Of a stretch of 64,000 nt of DNA, positions 56,399 through 64,000 are shown piece by piece. Source of the stretch: JACCZX01 sp963829995 (lineage in GTDB: Bacteria; Pseudomonadota; Gammaproteobacteria; Burkholderiales; Burkholderiaceae_F). The notes beneath the pieces were generated by a model, which saw only the letters and a list, made by a program, of their open reading frames with translations, ran no database searches and was not told the DNA's origin. Position numbers and translations under genes: made by a program. The stretch spans positions 15,708 through 79,707 of the forward strand of contig CAWHKW010000029.1 in NCBI GenBank assembly GCA_963829995.1. The letters are read 5' to 3'. Position 1 is the first letter of the stretch, and each line of letters starts with the position of its first letter.

Positions 56399-59300
56399 GT
56401 GTCACATTTCTTCATTGAGCGGCCGATCTTCGCGTGGGTGATCGCACTCGTGATCATGCTGGCGGGCGCGATCGCGATCGTCCGCCTGCCGATCGCCCAG
56501 TATCCCAACATCGCGCCGCCGACGATCACGATCCAGGCGACTTACCCGGGCGCGTCGGCCAAGACGGTGGAGGACACCGTCACTCAGATCATCGAGCAGC
56601 GGATGACGGGTCTGGACGGACTGCGCTACATCACGTCGACCAGCGACAGTCTGGGCGCGGCTTCGATTGTCCTGACGTTCAACGCAGGAGTGAACCCGGA
56701 CATCGCGCAGGTGCAGGTGCAGAACAAGCTGAAGCTTGCGGAGACGCTGTTGCCGCAGGAGGTTCAGCAGCAGGGCGTCAACGTAGTGAAGACGGTCCGC
56801 AACTTCATCATGGTGATCGGCTTCTATTCCGAAGACGGATCGATGAACCGCACCGACATCGCCGACTACGTCGCGGCGAACGTGCAGGAGATTCTGAGCC
56901 GCGTTCCAGGTGTCGGCGAGCTGACACTGTTCGGAACGCAGTACGCAATGCGGATCTGGCTCGACCCGGGCAAGTTGAACAGCTTCAAGCTCACGCCCGC
57001 GGATGTCGCTGCCGCCGTTCGCTCGCAGAACGTGCAGATCGCCGCCGGACAGCTCGGTGGGCTGCCCGCCGTGCGCGGGACAGCAACTGAACGCGACCAT
57101 ATCGGCACAAGGCCGGCTGCAGACTCCCGCGCAGTTCGAGTCGATTGTGTTGCGCACCGATCCGTCCGGTGCCACGGTGCGGCTGCGCGACGTCGCCCGC
57201 GTCGAGCTCGGCAGCGAGAACTACAGCACGCTGTCCTTCTACAACGGCAAGCCTTCATCGGGTCTCGCCGTACGACTCGCCACCGGTGCCAACGCGCTCG
57301 ACACCGCCGATGCGGTGAAGGCGAAGACGGCCGAGCTCGAGCGATTCTTTCCGCACGGCCTCAAGGCGGTCGTCGCGTTTGACACGACTCCATTCATTCG
57401 GTTGTCGATCCAGGAGGTCTTGAAGACTCTGATCGAGGCGTTCGTGCTGGTCGTGCTCGTGATGTACCTGTTCCTGCAGAGCTGGCGCGCGACGCTGATT
57501 CCCGCGATCGCGGTGCCGGTGGTGTTGCTTGGCACGTTCGGCGTGATGCAGGCGTTCGGCTTTTCGATCAACGTACTGACGATGTTCGGAGTGGTGCTGA
57601 CCATCGGCTTGCTCGTTGATGACGCGATCGTCGTAGTCGAGAACGTCGAGCGCCTGATGAGCGAAGAGGGCTTGTCGCCAAAGGAAGCCACGAAGAAATC
57701 GATGGGCCAGATCACCGGCGCGCTGGTAGGCATCGCGCTCGTTCTCGCCGCAGTGTTCATTCCGATGGCGTTCTTCGGTGGCTCCACCGGCGTCATCTAT
57801 CGGCAGTTCTCGATCACGATGGCGTCAGCAATGCTGCTTTCGGTTTCGGTGGCGCTGATCCTTTCGCCGGCGCTGTGCGCGACATTGCTGAAGCCGGTCG
57901 AAAAGGGATCGCACGGCAAAACGACCGGATTTTTTGGCTGGTTCAACCGCGGTTTCAATCGCGGCAGCGCGGCGTACCGGCGCACTGTTGGCCGCATGCT
58001 CAACGGTCCGCTGCGCTGGCTTGCGGCGTACGTGGTGATGATCGCTATTGGCATCTTTCTGCTGCTGCGGCTTCCAACATCGTTCCTGCCGGACGAAGAC
58101 CAGGGCATCATGTTCGGGCAAGTTGTGCTGCCGGCCGGAGCGACGCAGGAGCGCACGCTGCGCGTGCTGCGTGACATGGAGCGCCACTTCCTGGTCGACG
58201 AGAAGGATCTCGTGCAGTCGCTGTTCACTGTCGCCGGCTTTTCTTTTTCCGGCAGCGGTCAGAACGCCGGCATTGCATTCGTGCGGCTGCGCGACTGGAG
58301 CGAACGGCCGGGCGCGCAGAACACGGTCAAGGCCGTTGCGGGCCGTGCAGCGGCGGCCTTCTCCAAATTCCGCGACGCGATGGTGTTCGCGTTCCCGCCG
58401 CCCGCAGTGCTCGAGCTCGGCGTGGCGAACGGCTTCGATATGTATTTGCAGGACCGCGCCGGCGCGGGTCATGAGGCATTGATGGCCGCACGCAATCAAC
58501 TGCTCGGCATGGCGGCGAAGGATCCCACTCTGGTGGCGGTGCGTCCCAACGGGCAGGAAGACACGCCGCAGTTCAGTATCGATGTGGATACCGTGCACGC
58601 CGGCGCGTTGGGGCTGGCCATGGCCGACGTCAATGCAACATTGTCTGCAGCGTGGGGCAGCTCCTATGTGAATGACTTCATCGACAAGGGCCGCGTGAAG
58701 AAGGTCTACATGCAGGCCGACGCGCCGTTCAGGATGGTCCCGGAGGATCTGTCCAAGTGGTACGTGCGCAATGCGCAGGGCGACATGGTCCCGTTCTCCA
58801 TGTTCGCGCGCGGCAAATGGACGTTCGGGTCGCCTCGCCTCGAACGCTTCAACGGCGCGGCCGCGGTCCAGATTCAGGGGCAGGCTGCGGCGGGTTACAG
58901 CTCCGGCGAGGCCATAGCAGCGATGGAGAAACTTGCGGCACAACTGCCACCGGGATTTGGAGTCGCGTGGACCGGACTGTCCTACGAAGAGCGGCAGTCG
59001 GGTGCACAAGCGCCGCTGCTGTATGGACTATCGATCATCGTCGTGTTCCTGTGTCTTGCCGCTTTGTATGAGAGCTGGTCGATTCCATTCGCGGTGCTGC
59101 TGATCGTTCCGCTCGGCATCCTTGGGGCGGTGATCGCGGCGACCGGCCGCGGATTGTCGGATGACGTGTACTTCCAGGTGGGACTGCTGACGACGATCGG
59201 ACTATCGGCGAAGAACGCCATCCTGATCATTCAGTTTGCACTCAAGCAAATGGCCGAAGGCGTCGAGCTCGTTCCGGCGACGCTCGAGGCTGTGCGCCTG

Positions 59301-59540
59301 CGACTGCGACCGATCCTGATGACCTCGCTGGCGTTTGGTGGTGGCGTGCTGCCGCTGGCACTGGCAGCTGGCGCCGGATCAGGCAGTCAGAACGCGATCG
59401 GAACGGGTGTCTTAGGCGGCATGGTTGCCGCGACCGCTCTCGGATTGCTGTTCGTGCCGTTGTTCTTCGTCGTTGTCAGGAGAATGGTCACTCGGCGCGC
59501 CGTCCGCAGGATCGACGTGGTCCAGCCAAAAGCTGTCTGA
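56399..59540 (+). pseudogene. RND efflux pump (AcrB/MexB family), copy B, one frameshift
   Basis: The same architecture as copy A, with about 1046 residues if one base of the GGG run at 57077-57079 is removed; copy A has GG at that point and is intact there. The N-terminal third (start GTG 56399) is in frame through FGTQYAMRIWLDPGKLNSFK, where copy A is broken. The protein sequence is almost identical to copy A; I see only a few replacements (for example QEVLKTL for QEVVKTL and AQNTVKA for AQSTVKA). It retains LVDDAIVVVENVERLM. No outer-membrane channel gene follows. Confidence 0.88.
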
Positions 59541-59631
59541 AGTGTGTGAAGAGGACTGCGCAGCTGCGACCTGCCGCGTTGATCGGGCGCGCTGGGTCCG
59601 TTCGCGCAGAGCCGCTCGCCGGCGCCAACTC

Positions 59632-59904
59632 TTACGGGCGGGCTTCCGCGAAGTCTTCTTCGAGAAACGACTCGGGCCAGTCGAACTTCAAAACCTCACG
59701 GCGACGGTTACGCCGCTCGAAAGGATCTTCGGACAGGGCAACAAGCGCGTCCCGCAGAGCGATGATCGCTTGCGACGGCAGGCGAACGAACAAGTGGTTG
59801 CGCGCAGCGTCGTTTAGAACAAAGACTACCGTGCCTGATTTCAAGTCATCGTCGAGATCGACGCTGGAAAAATCGAAGCAGATCTGCAGAAATTCAGGTT
59901 TCAT
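59632..59904 (-). CDS. Conserved-looking small protein of unknown function
   Basis: A 90-residue acidic protein (starts MKPEFLQICFDFSSVDLDDDLKS split here, then VVFVLNDAARNHLFVRLPSQAIIALRDALVAL). The ATG at 59904 has a GGAGG site 5-9 bases upstream, which fixes the start. Alternating strands and one amphipathic helix suggest a small alpha/beta fold. No family is recognised. The 91 bases between the RND stop and this gene hold nothing identifiable. Confidence 0.55.
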   Translation of the reverse strand: MKPEFLQICFDFSSVDLDDDLKSGTVVFVLNDAARNHLFVRLPSQAIIALRDALVALSEDPFERRNRRREVLKFDWPESFLEEDFAEARP

Positions 59905-60114
59905 AGAGGCCTCCTTCACGAAGCGATGTTCGCCCCCAATTGCTACTCAGCTATGACACTGGCCGTGTGGCACGAAACGTGACACACAGCGTTTTTGTAC
60001 GCTGCGGTTGATGCCCCACACCAGGATCAGCGCAAAGGCCAGCATGCAACGCCGCGCGCTGCCGGCAGGTTTCTGGCGGCAAAGGCGCATCCGAAGGGCT
60101 CGGTACAGCCACAA

Positions 60115-60456
60115 CTAGCGTCGAGCGATCTGCGCCGCGTGAGGCGCCGCGCATGTTGCGGCCCCGATCCCATGTCGCCGAAGACCTTGGTGGCGACCAC
60201 CACGCACTCTCACGCGGCACCTGAAATTCTTCAGCGCTTGCCCCGTGATCTGCTCGGCAAGCCCACCCGAATACATGTCCGCCGTGTCGATGAAGTTGAT
60301 GCCGGCATCGAGCGCCGGTCCGATCAGGCGCTCAGCGTCGGCTTGCTGAAGATTTCCGATCTGTGCCCACATCCCCTCGCAACCGCCGAACGTCATCGTG
60401 CCCAGACAGAGCTCAGAAACGAATAGGCCGGTGCGGCCTAGTGGACGATTACGCAT
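60115..60456 (-). pseudogene. N-terminal fragment of an aldo/keto reductase
   Basis: The first 75 residues are a clear aldo/keto reductase start: RPLGRTGLFVSELCLGTMTFG, DAGINFIDTADMYSGGLAEQI (catalytic Asp and Tyr), then TGQALK. The frame then shifts; VVVATKVFGDMG and NMRGASR can be found in other frames between about 60150 and 60220, after which similarity ends. The C-terminal two thirds of the barrel are missing, so this is a truncated, frameshifted relic. Between 59905 and 60114 I see no other gene. Confidence 0.75.
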
Positions 60457-60481
60457 TGGTGTTGATTCGCGATGTAGGTGG

Positions 60482-61222
60482 TTAGATGAGCGCGACCAAC
60501 TTGCCCGCGATAGAGACCCACGCGTCGCTCTGAGCGAGGGCGATCCGCGCCGGCACCGCCGCGATCACCAGCGCCGCGCCCCAGCCGAACGCCGGATGCA
60601 GTCGGCGATGGCGGACGGTATCGATCACCACGACAAGGAGCACGCATGCGATCGTCACCCCGAAGAACGCGGGCAAGCCGACCTGTTTAAGCGCGTCGAT
60701 CGGCAGCCGCGCCACGGCCGGCGTCAGCATGCCCACCGTGGCGAGCAGCATCAGCCTCTTGTGCGTGGCGCTCTTGCGTCGCTTGGCGACCGCGGCCGCA
60801 ACCAGGATCGAAAACACAAGAAGATCGACGAGCGGAATCGCCAGAAACATCAACGGCGTCACCTGTGGTGTGGGCGAAAATCCGCGCCGCGCAGCTTCGA
60901 GCGCGACCGTCGCGCCAATGACGACCAACAAAACGGCAACGCCGACGCCGGCAACACCGAGCCGACGGTGCAGGTCAGTACGTCCAAACTCAACGAGCGC
61001 TGTTTGCACGACAAGAAGCGCAATCCAGGTCGACATGACAAGGCCATGCGCAAACAGCAGATTCGACAGGGGCGGTGCGCCGAACAAGCCCTTCAGATAA
61101 AACGTCGGCGCAAAGCCGGCAAAGACGATTACTAGGACGAGAAGCAAGCCGACGACGAGCAGCGGCAGATCGGGCCGTGGGGTGCGCGCCAATGACGATG
61201 CGACGACGGGTGTGGTAGACAC
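60482..61222 (-). CDS. Conserved membrane protein of unknown function (about 7 TM)
   Basis: A 246-residue protein with about seven hydrophobic helices. Conserved-looking polar motifs lie at helix ends: FAGFAPTFYLKGLFG, LLFAHGLVMSTWIALL, DLHRRLGVAGV, ATHKRLMLLATVG and RHRRLHPAFGWG. The paired His residues could bind heme or metal, but that is speculation. Proteins of this form occur in many proteobacteria and acidobacteria without assigned function. The gene is alone, next to the aldo/keto reductase relic. Confidence 0.7.
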   Translation of the reverse strand: MSTTPVVASSLARTPRPDLPLLVVGLLLVLVIVFAGFAPTFYLKGLFGAPPLSNLLFAHGLVMSTWIALLVVQTALVEFGRTDLHRRLGVAGVGVAVLLVVIGATVALEAARRGFSPTPQVTPLMFLAIPLVDLLVFSILVAAAVAKRRKSATHKRLMLLATVGMLTPAVARLPIDALKQVGLPAFFGVTIACVLLVVVIDTVRHRRLHPAFGWGAALVIAAVPARIALAQSDAWVSIAGKLVALI

Positions 61223-61462
61223 AGGGGCCCCCTCAAAGCGATGCGACGGCCGCGATCTTTACACCCGTAGGGCCGCGCGTCCAGCCGTTGCTTCGACGCA
61301 CCTGGCTCCTTACGCGCTCTGAGTTGAGGGCCTGGTCTAACGCCCTTTGCGGTTGCGAAACCGTTGAGAGATGCTCCCAAACAGTTTTTCTCCTCTGTAC
61401 GCGCGTTGTCGTAATCTCCCCGATGGTTGGTGAGCACCAGCCGGCCCAATAACGGAGACAAA

Positions 61463-62794
61463 ATGAGCTCGCGACGGCCTAACTTCATCTACATCCTGGC
61501 CGACGATCTCGGCTACGCCGATCTTGGCTGCCTCGGTGCTCGTGATGCGCGGGGACGTCCTGCGAACATCACGCCCAATCTCGACCGGCTCGCGAAGCAG
61601 GGCCTGCTGTTCACGCGCGGCTATGCGAACTCTGCCGTGTGCTCGCCCACGCGTTTCGCGTTGATCACGGGTCGCTGGCAGTATCGGTTGCGCGGCGCAG
61701 CGGAGGAGCCGCTGGCGTCGATCACCAAAGGCGACAAGGTGCTCGGTCTTCCGCCCGACCACCCGACGTTGCCGTCGCTGCTGCGTGACGCCGGCTACGC
61801 AACCGCGCTGATCGGCAAATGGCATCTTGGTTATCCGCCGCACTTCGGTCCACGCAAGAGCGGCTATCAGGAATTCTTTGGCTTTCATTCCGGCGGCCTC
61901 GATTACTTCGCGCACACCGATACGCGCGGCGCGCCGGATCTGTGGGAAAACGAAACGCCGATTGAGCGCGAGGGTTATCTGACTGATCTGCTGAGTGCGC
62001 GCGCAGCAGAGTTCGTGAAGCGTCAGAGCGCCAATCAGCCGTTTCTGCTGAGCCTGCATTACAGCGCGCCGCACTGGCCGTGGGAGACACGCGACGATCG
62101 AGCCGAATCGGAGCGCATCGGCGGCAACGCCAAGCATCTCGACGGCGGCTCGATCGCGACCTATCAACGCATGATTCACCACATGGACGAAGGCATCGGT
62201 CAGGTGCTGGCAGCGCTCGATGCGCGTGGACTGGCCGACGACACGCTGGTGGTGTTTACCAGCGACAACGGCGGCGAGCGCTTCTCCAACAACTGGCCGT
62301 TTGTTGGACAGAAGATGGATCTGCTGGAAGGCGGAATTCGTGTGCCGCTAGTTGCACGCTGGCCTCGCAAGATCGCGGCGGGCGGTGTGAGCGCAACGCC
62401 GAATCTGACGATGGATTGGACGGCGACGATGCTCGCGGCCGCGGGAGTCGACGCGCATCCTGACTATCCGCTCGACGGCACAAACCTGTTGCCTCTTTTT
62501 GCCGACTCGTCATGGAATCCGACGCGCGATCTTTGCTGGCGCATGAAGCATCGCCAGCAGCGCGCGCTGATTCGTGGTGACTGGAAGTATCTGGCGATGG
62601 ATGGCAACGAGTATCTGTTCAATCTCGCGCTCGATGAGCGAGAACGAGCCAACCTCGCAGAGCGCGAGCCGCAGCGCCTCGCAGAAATCCGCGCAGCGTG
62701 GATGGGCTGGAATGAACAGATGCCACCTGTTCCGGAAGACGCGAAGGTCTCATTGGTGTTCACGCCGCAGCAGATTCCGCAGGCGACGTTCTGA
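61463..62794 (+). CDS. Sulfatase (arylsulfatase family)
   Basis: A 443-residue alkaline-phosphatase-fold sulfatase. The metal-binding start is NFIYILADDLGYADLGC, and the formylglycine signature CSPTR has its Cys at residue 60, so the enzyme needs maturation by a sulfatase-modifying enzyme. Further marks are LIGKWHLG, FLLSLHYSAPHWPW and VVFTSDNGGERF. No signal peptide is seen, so a cytoplasmic location is likely unless the start is wrong. ATG 61463 follows ACGGAGA. The substrate (a sulfate ester or phosphonate ester) cannot be named. No maturase gene is nearby. Confidence 0.9.
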   Translation: MSSRRPNFIYILADDLGYADLGCLGARDARGRPANITPNLDRLAKQGLLFTRGYANSAVCSPTRFALITGRWQYRLRGAAEEPLASITKGDKVLGLPPDHPTLPSLLRDAGYATALIGKWHLGYPPHFGPRKSGYQEFFGFHSGGLDYFAHTDTRGAPDLWENETPIEREGYLTDLLSARAAEFVKRQSANQPFLLSLHYSAPHWPWETRDDRAESERIGGNAKHLDGGSIATYQRMIHHMDEGIGQVLAALDARGLADDTLVVFTSDNGGERFSNNWPFVGQKMDLLEGGIRVPLVARWPRKIAAGGVSATPNLTMDWTATMLAAAGVDAHPDYPLDGTNLLPLFADSSWNPTRDLCWRMKHRQQRALIRGDWKYLAMDGNEYLFNLALDERERANLAEREPQRLAEIRAAWMGWNEQMPPVPEDAKVSLVFTPQQIPQATF

Positions 62795-62868
62795 GCGTCT
62801 GCGCCTACGTATGCCGGAGCCCGCTCCGTGCCGCGGACAATAGCGTTCCAGGGAGACAGGAGTTCTTG

Positions 62869-64000
62869 ATGAAATGTGTTCTGGCGGGGTCCCGCTACTT
62901 CGGCGCCACCGTGCTCGAGGCGCTGCGCCGCGAAGAAGGCGTCGAGTTCGTCTGCGTGATCGTTCCCGCGGAGGACGACCGCCTCGCGCTTGCCGCCAAC
63001 GCCGCCGGATTGCCGGTGCACGTGCTGGAGAATCCAAAGCTGGTGCCCGGCAATGCGATTCCCGACGGCACCGACCTGATCGTCGCCGCCCACACGCACG
63101 CGCGCGTCAGCCCTGAGGCGCTGGCGCGGTCACGTCTCGGCGGAATCGGTTACCACCCGTCGCTGCTGCCGCGGCATCGCGGCATCGCCGCGGTCGAGTG
63201 GACAATCCTCGAAGGCGATCCGATCGCCGGCGGCTCGGTGTATCACCTCGCCGATGGCTGGGACGCCGGCGCGATCGCCGCGCAGGACTGGTGCTTCGTC
63301 GTCCGCGGCGAATCGGCGCGCGAGCTGTGGGAGCGCGCGCTCGCGCCGATGGGCCTTGAGTTGCTCGGCCGCGTTGTGCGCCACGCACGCGACCACGGCA
63401 CGTTGCCAGCGAAGCCGCAGGACGCCCGCTTTGCGACGCGCGCGCCAATGATCCGGCGCGCCGTCGTGCTGACCGAAGATGCGCCGACGACGACGACATC
63501 GCTCGTCGTCACGGTAATCGGTCCCGATCGGCCCGGCATCGTGCGCCTGCTGTCGGACCGCGCGCAGCGCTTCGGCGTGAATTGGGCGGCGAGCCGCCTG
63601 TCACGGCTCGCCGGCGAGTTCGCCGGGATGGTGCACTTCGAGGTTCCGCGCGAGCATGCGGATGCATTCGCCGACTCGCTGCGCGGCCTCGAGGCATCGT
63701 CGGGATTGAAGCTCGTCATCGCCAAGAGCGACTCGGCACAGGTCCCGGCAGGCCTGCACGGCGTCGAGCTCGAGCTCGTCGGCGACGATCGCGTGGGCAT
63801 CCTCAGCAACGTGACGCGCATCCTCGCCGAGGCGGGCGTCAGCATCGAGCACATCCACACGGAGATCGTCGGCACCACACCAAGCGCACCGAGGACCTTC
63901 AAGATCGCCGCGCACCTGCTCGTGCCCAACACGCTCGCTTCCGACGAGCTGCGCCGCCGGCTCGAGGCCGTGGCGAGCGAGATGATGGTCGATCTCGCCC
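62869..64000 (+). CDS. Formyltransferase-like domain fused to two ACT domains (runs off the window)
   Basis: An open frame of at least 377 codons with no stop before the edge. Residues 1-180 match the N10-formyltetrahydrofolate-dependent formyltransferase/hydrolase fold, nearest in motif to the hydrolase domain of 10-formyl-THF dehydrogenase: GYHPSLLPRHRG with catalytic-type His near residue 96, and LADGWDAGAI with Asp near 132. The Asn that Fmt has two residues before the His is Gly here. Residues about 211-285 (VIGPDRPGIVRLLSDRAQRFGVNWA) and 295-370 (LVGDDRVGILSNVTRILAEAGVS) are GcvR-like ACT domains. PurU has one ACT domain in front; here they follow. ATG 62869 has an ACAGGAG site. Confidence 0.82.
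   Translation, partial: MKCVLAGSRYFGATVLEALRREEGVEFVCVIVPAEDDRLALAANAAGLPVHVLENPKLVPGNAIPDGTDLIVAAHTHARVSPEALARSRLGGIGYHPSLLPRHRGIAAVEWTILEGDPIAGGSVYHLADGWDAGAIAAQDWCFVVRGESARELWERALAPMGLELLGRVVRHARDHGTLPAKPQDARFATRAPMIRRAVVLTEDAPTTTTSLVVTVIGPDRPGIVRLLSDRAQRFGVNWAASRLSRLAGEFAGMVHFEVPREHADAFADSLRGLEASSGLKLVIAKSDSAQVPAGLHGVELELVGDDRVGILSNVTRILAEAGVSIEHIHTEIVGTTPSAPRTFKIAAHLLVPNTLASDELRRRLEAVASEMMVDLA

Larger units (their letters stand above)
55211..59540 (+). repeat. Tandem duplication, unit B (truncated adaptor + RND pump)
   Basis: It begins two bases after the unit A pump stop, at CTGCCGCATG inside what was the adaptor signal peptide, and ends at the second pump stop. Relative to unit A it has five extra bases in the adaptor-to-pump part and many, mostly synonymous, substitutions, unevenly spread. 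Confidence 0.93.

Noticed and set aside
57825..59009. 394-codon minus-strand frame inside the second RND pump (and a shorter one in the first)
   Set aside because: It mirrors the pump coding sequence; its open state reflects codon bias, and the two copies share it only because the pumps are duplicated.
50884..59540. Possible assembly artefact: the same operon assembled twice
   Set aside because: The copies differ at many, mostly synonymous, sites and by several indels, and the junction cuts the signal peptide; a simple assembly duplicate would be identical. Long-read confirmation is still desirable.
60482..61222. Assignment of the 7-TM protein as a heme-binding cytochrome b561-like protein
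   Set aside because: His residues at helix ends are suggestive, but spacing and family identity could not be established, so it is left as unknown.
1..64000. Search for tRNA, rRNA, riboswitch, integrase, transposase, phage or plasmid genes
   Set aside because: None recognised by eye; no cloverleaf ends, IS terminal repeats or recombinase motifs were found, though small RNAs cannot be excluded without computation.

Overview
The window looks like chromosomal DNA of a GC-rich betaproteobacterium, most likely Burkholderiales. The evidence is Bug/TctC-type solute-binding proteins, a GcvA-type LysR regulator divergent from a DUF2917 gene, a TAXI-TRAP transporter, CbpA/CbpM, DUF4124 and DUF2799 proteins, and a Ku/LigD repair operon. 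I see no rRNA, tRNA, CRISPR array, phage or transposase gene.

Layout. 1-6.7 kb: end of a PepSY-like protein, an MFS exporter, a DsbA-like oxidoreductase, the cbpA-cbpM chaperone pair, then an HMG-CoA lyase / class III CoA-transferase / Bug binding-protein operon. 6.7-13.7 kb: a decayed HTH antitoxin-like gene, a TPR-2OG oxygenase, OsmC, a TAXI-TRAP-PfkB operon and a cupin gene. 13.7-20.9 kb: a CadC-like regulator with TPRs, an FMN alpha-hydroxy-acid oxidase, a VOC protein, an astacin-like metalloprotease, Ada, and a cytochrome c-like protein with a C-terminal sorting tail. 20.9-28.7 kb: a LigD-Ku-MerR/TPR operon, DUF72, a second complete Bug gene, and the LysR/DUF2917 pair.

28.7-37.9 kb is an accessory, decayed region. 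It holds a broken VOC gene, a secreted TPR-CHAT protein whose catalytic His is replaced by Gln, a heavily frameshifted AAA/LuxR (MalT-like) regulator and a PACE efflux protein. Three separate remnants of the 3' end of a Bug gene punctuate these modules, and a 54-bp direct repeat flanks the CHAT gene. 38-48.9 kb: cupin + methyltransferase divergent from a BTAD/TPR regulator, an M20 amidohydrolase, succinate-semialdehyde dehydrogenase, a second FMN oxidase, a beta-propeller lipoprotein, and small conserved proteins. 48.9-59.5 kb: a PadR regulator with a permease-prefix membrane protein, divergent from an RND efflux operon (adaptor + pump) present as a tandem duplication of about 4.3 kb; the copies are mosaic, with strongly diverged but mostly synonymous patches beside near-identical patches. 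59.5-64 kb: a small unknown protein, an aldo/keto reductase fragment, a multi-pass membrane protein, a sulfatase, and a truncated-by-window formyltransferase fused to two ACT domains.

At least a dozen genes are interrupted by single-base indels, often in short homopolymers, while the protein sequence on both sides is well conserved. Many of these may be long-read consensus errors rather than true pseudogenes. I mark such loci as pseudogenes with the position of each break, but the exceptions (CHAT, AAA/LuxR, Bug fragments, second RND adaptor, aldo/keto reductase) show additional signs of genuine decay.
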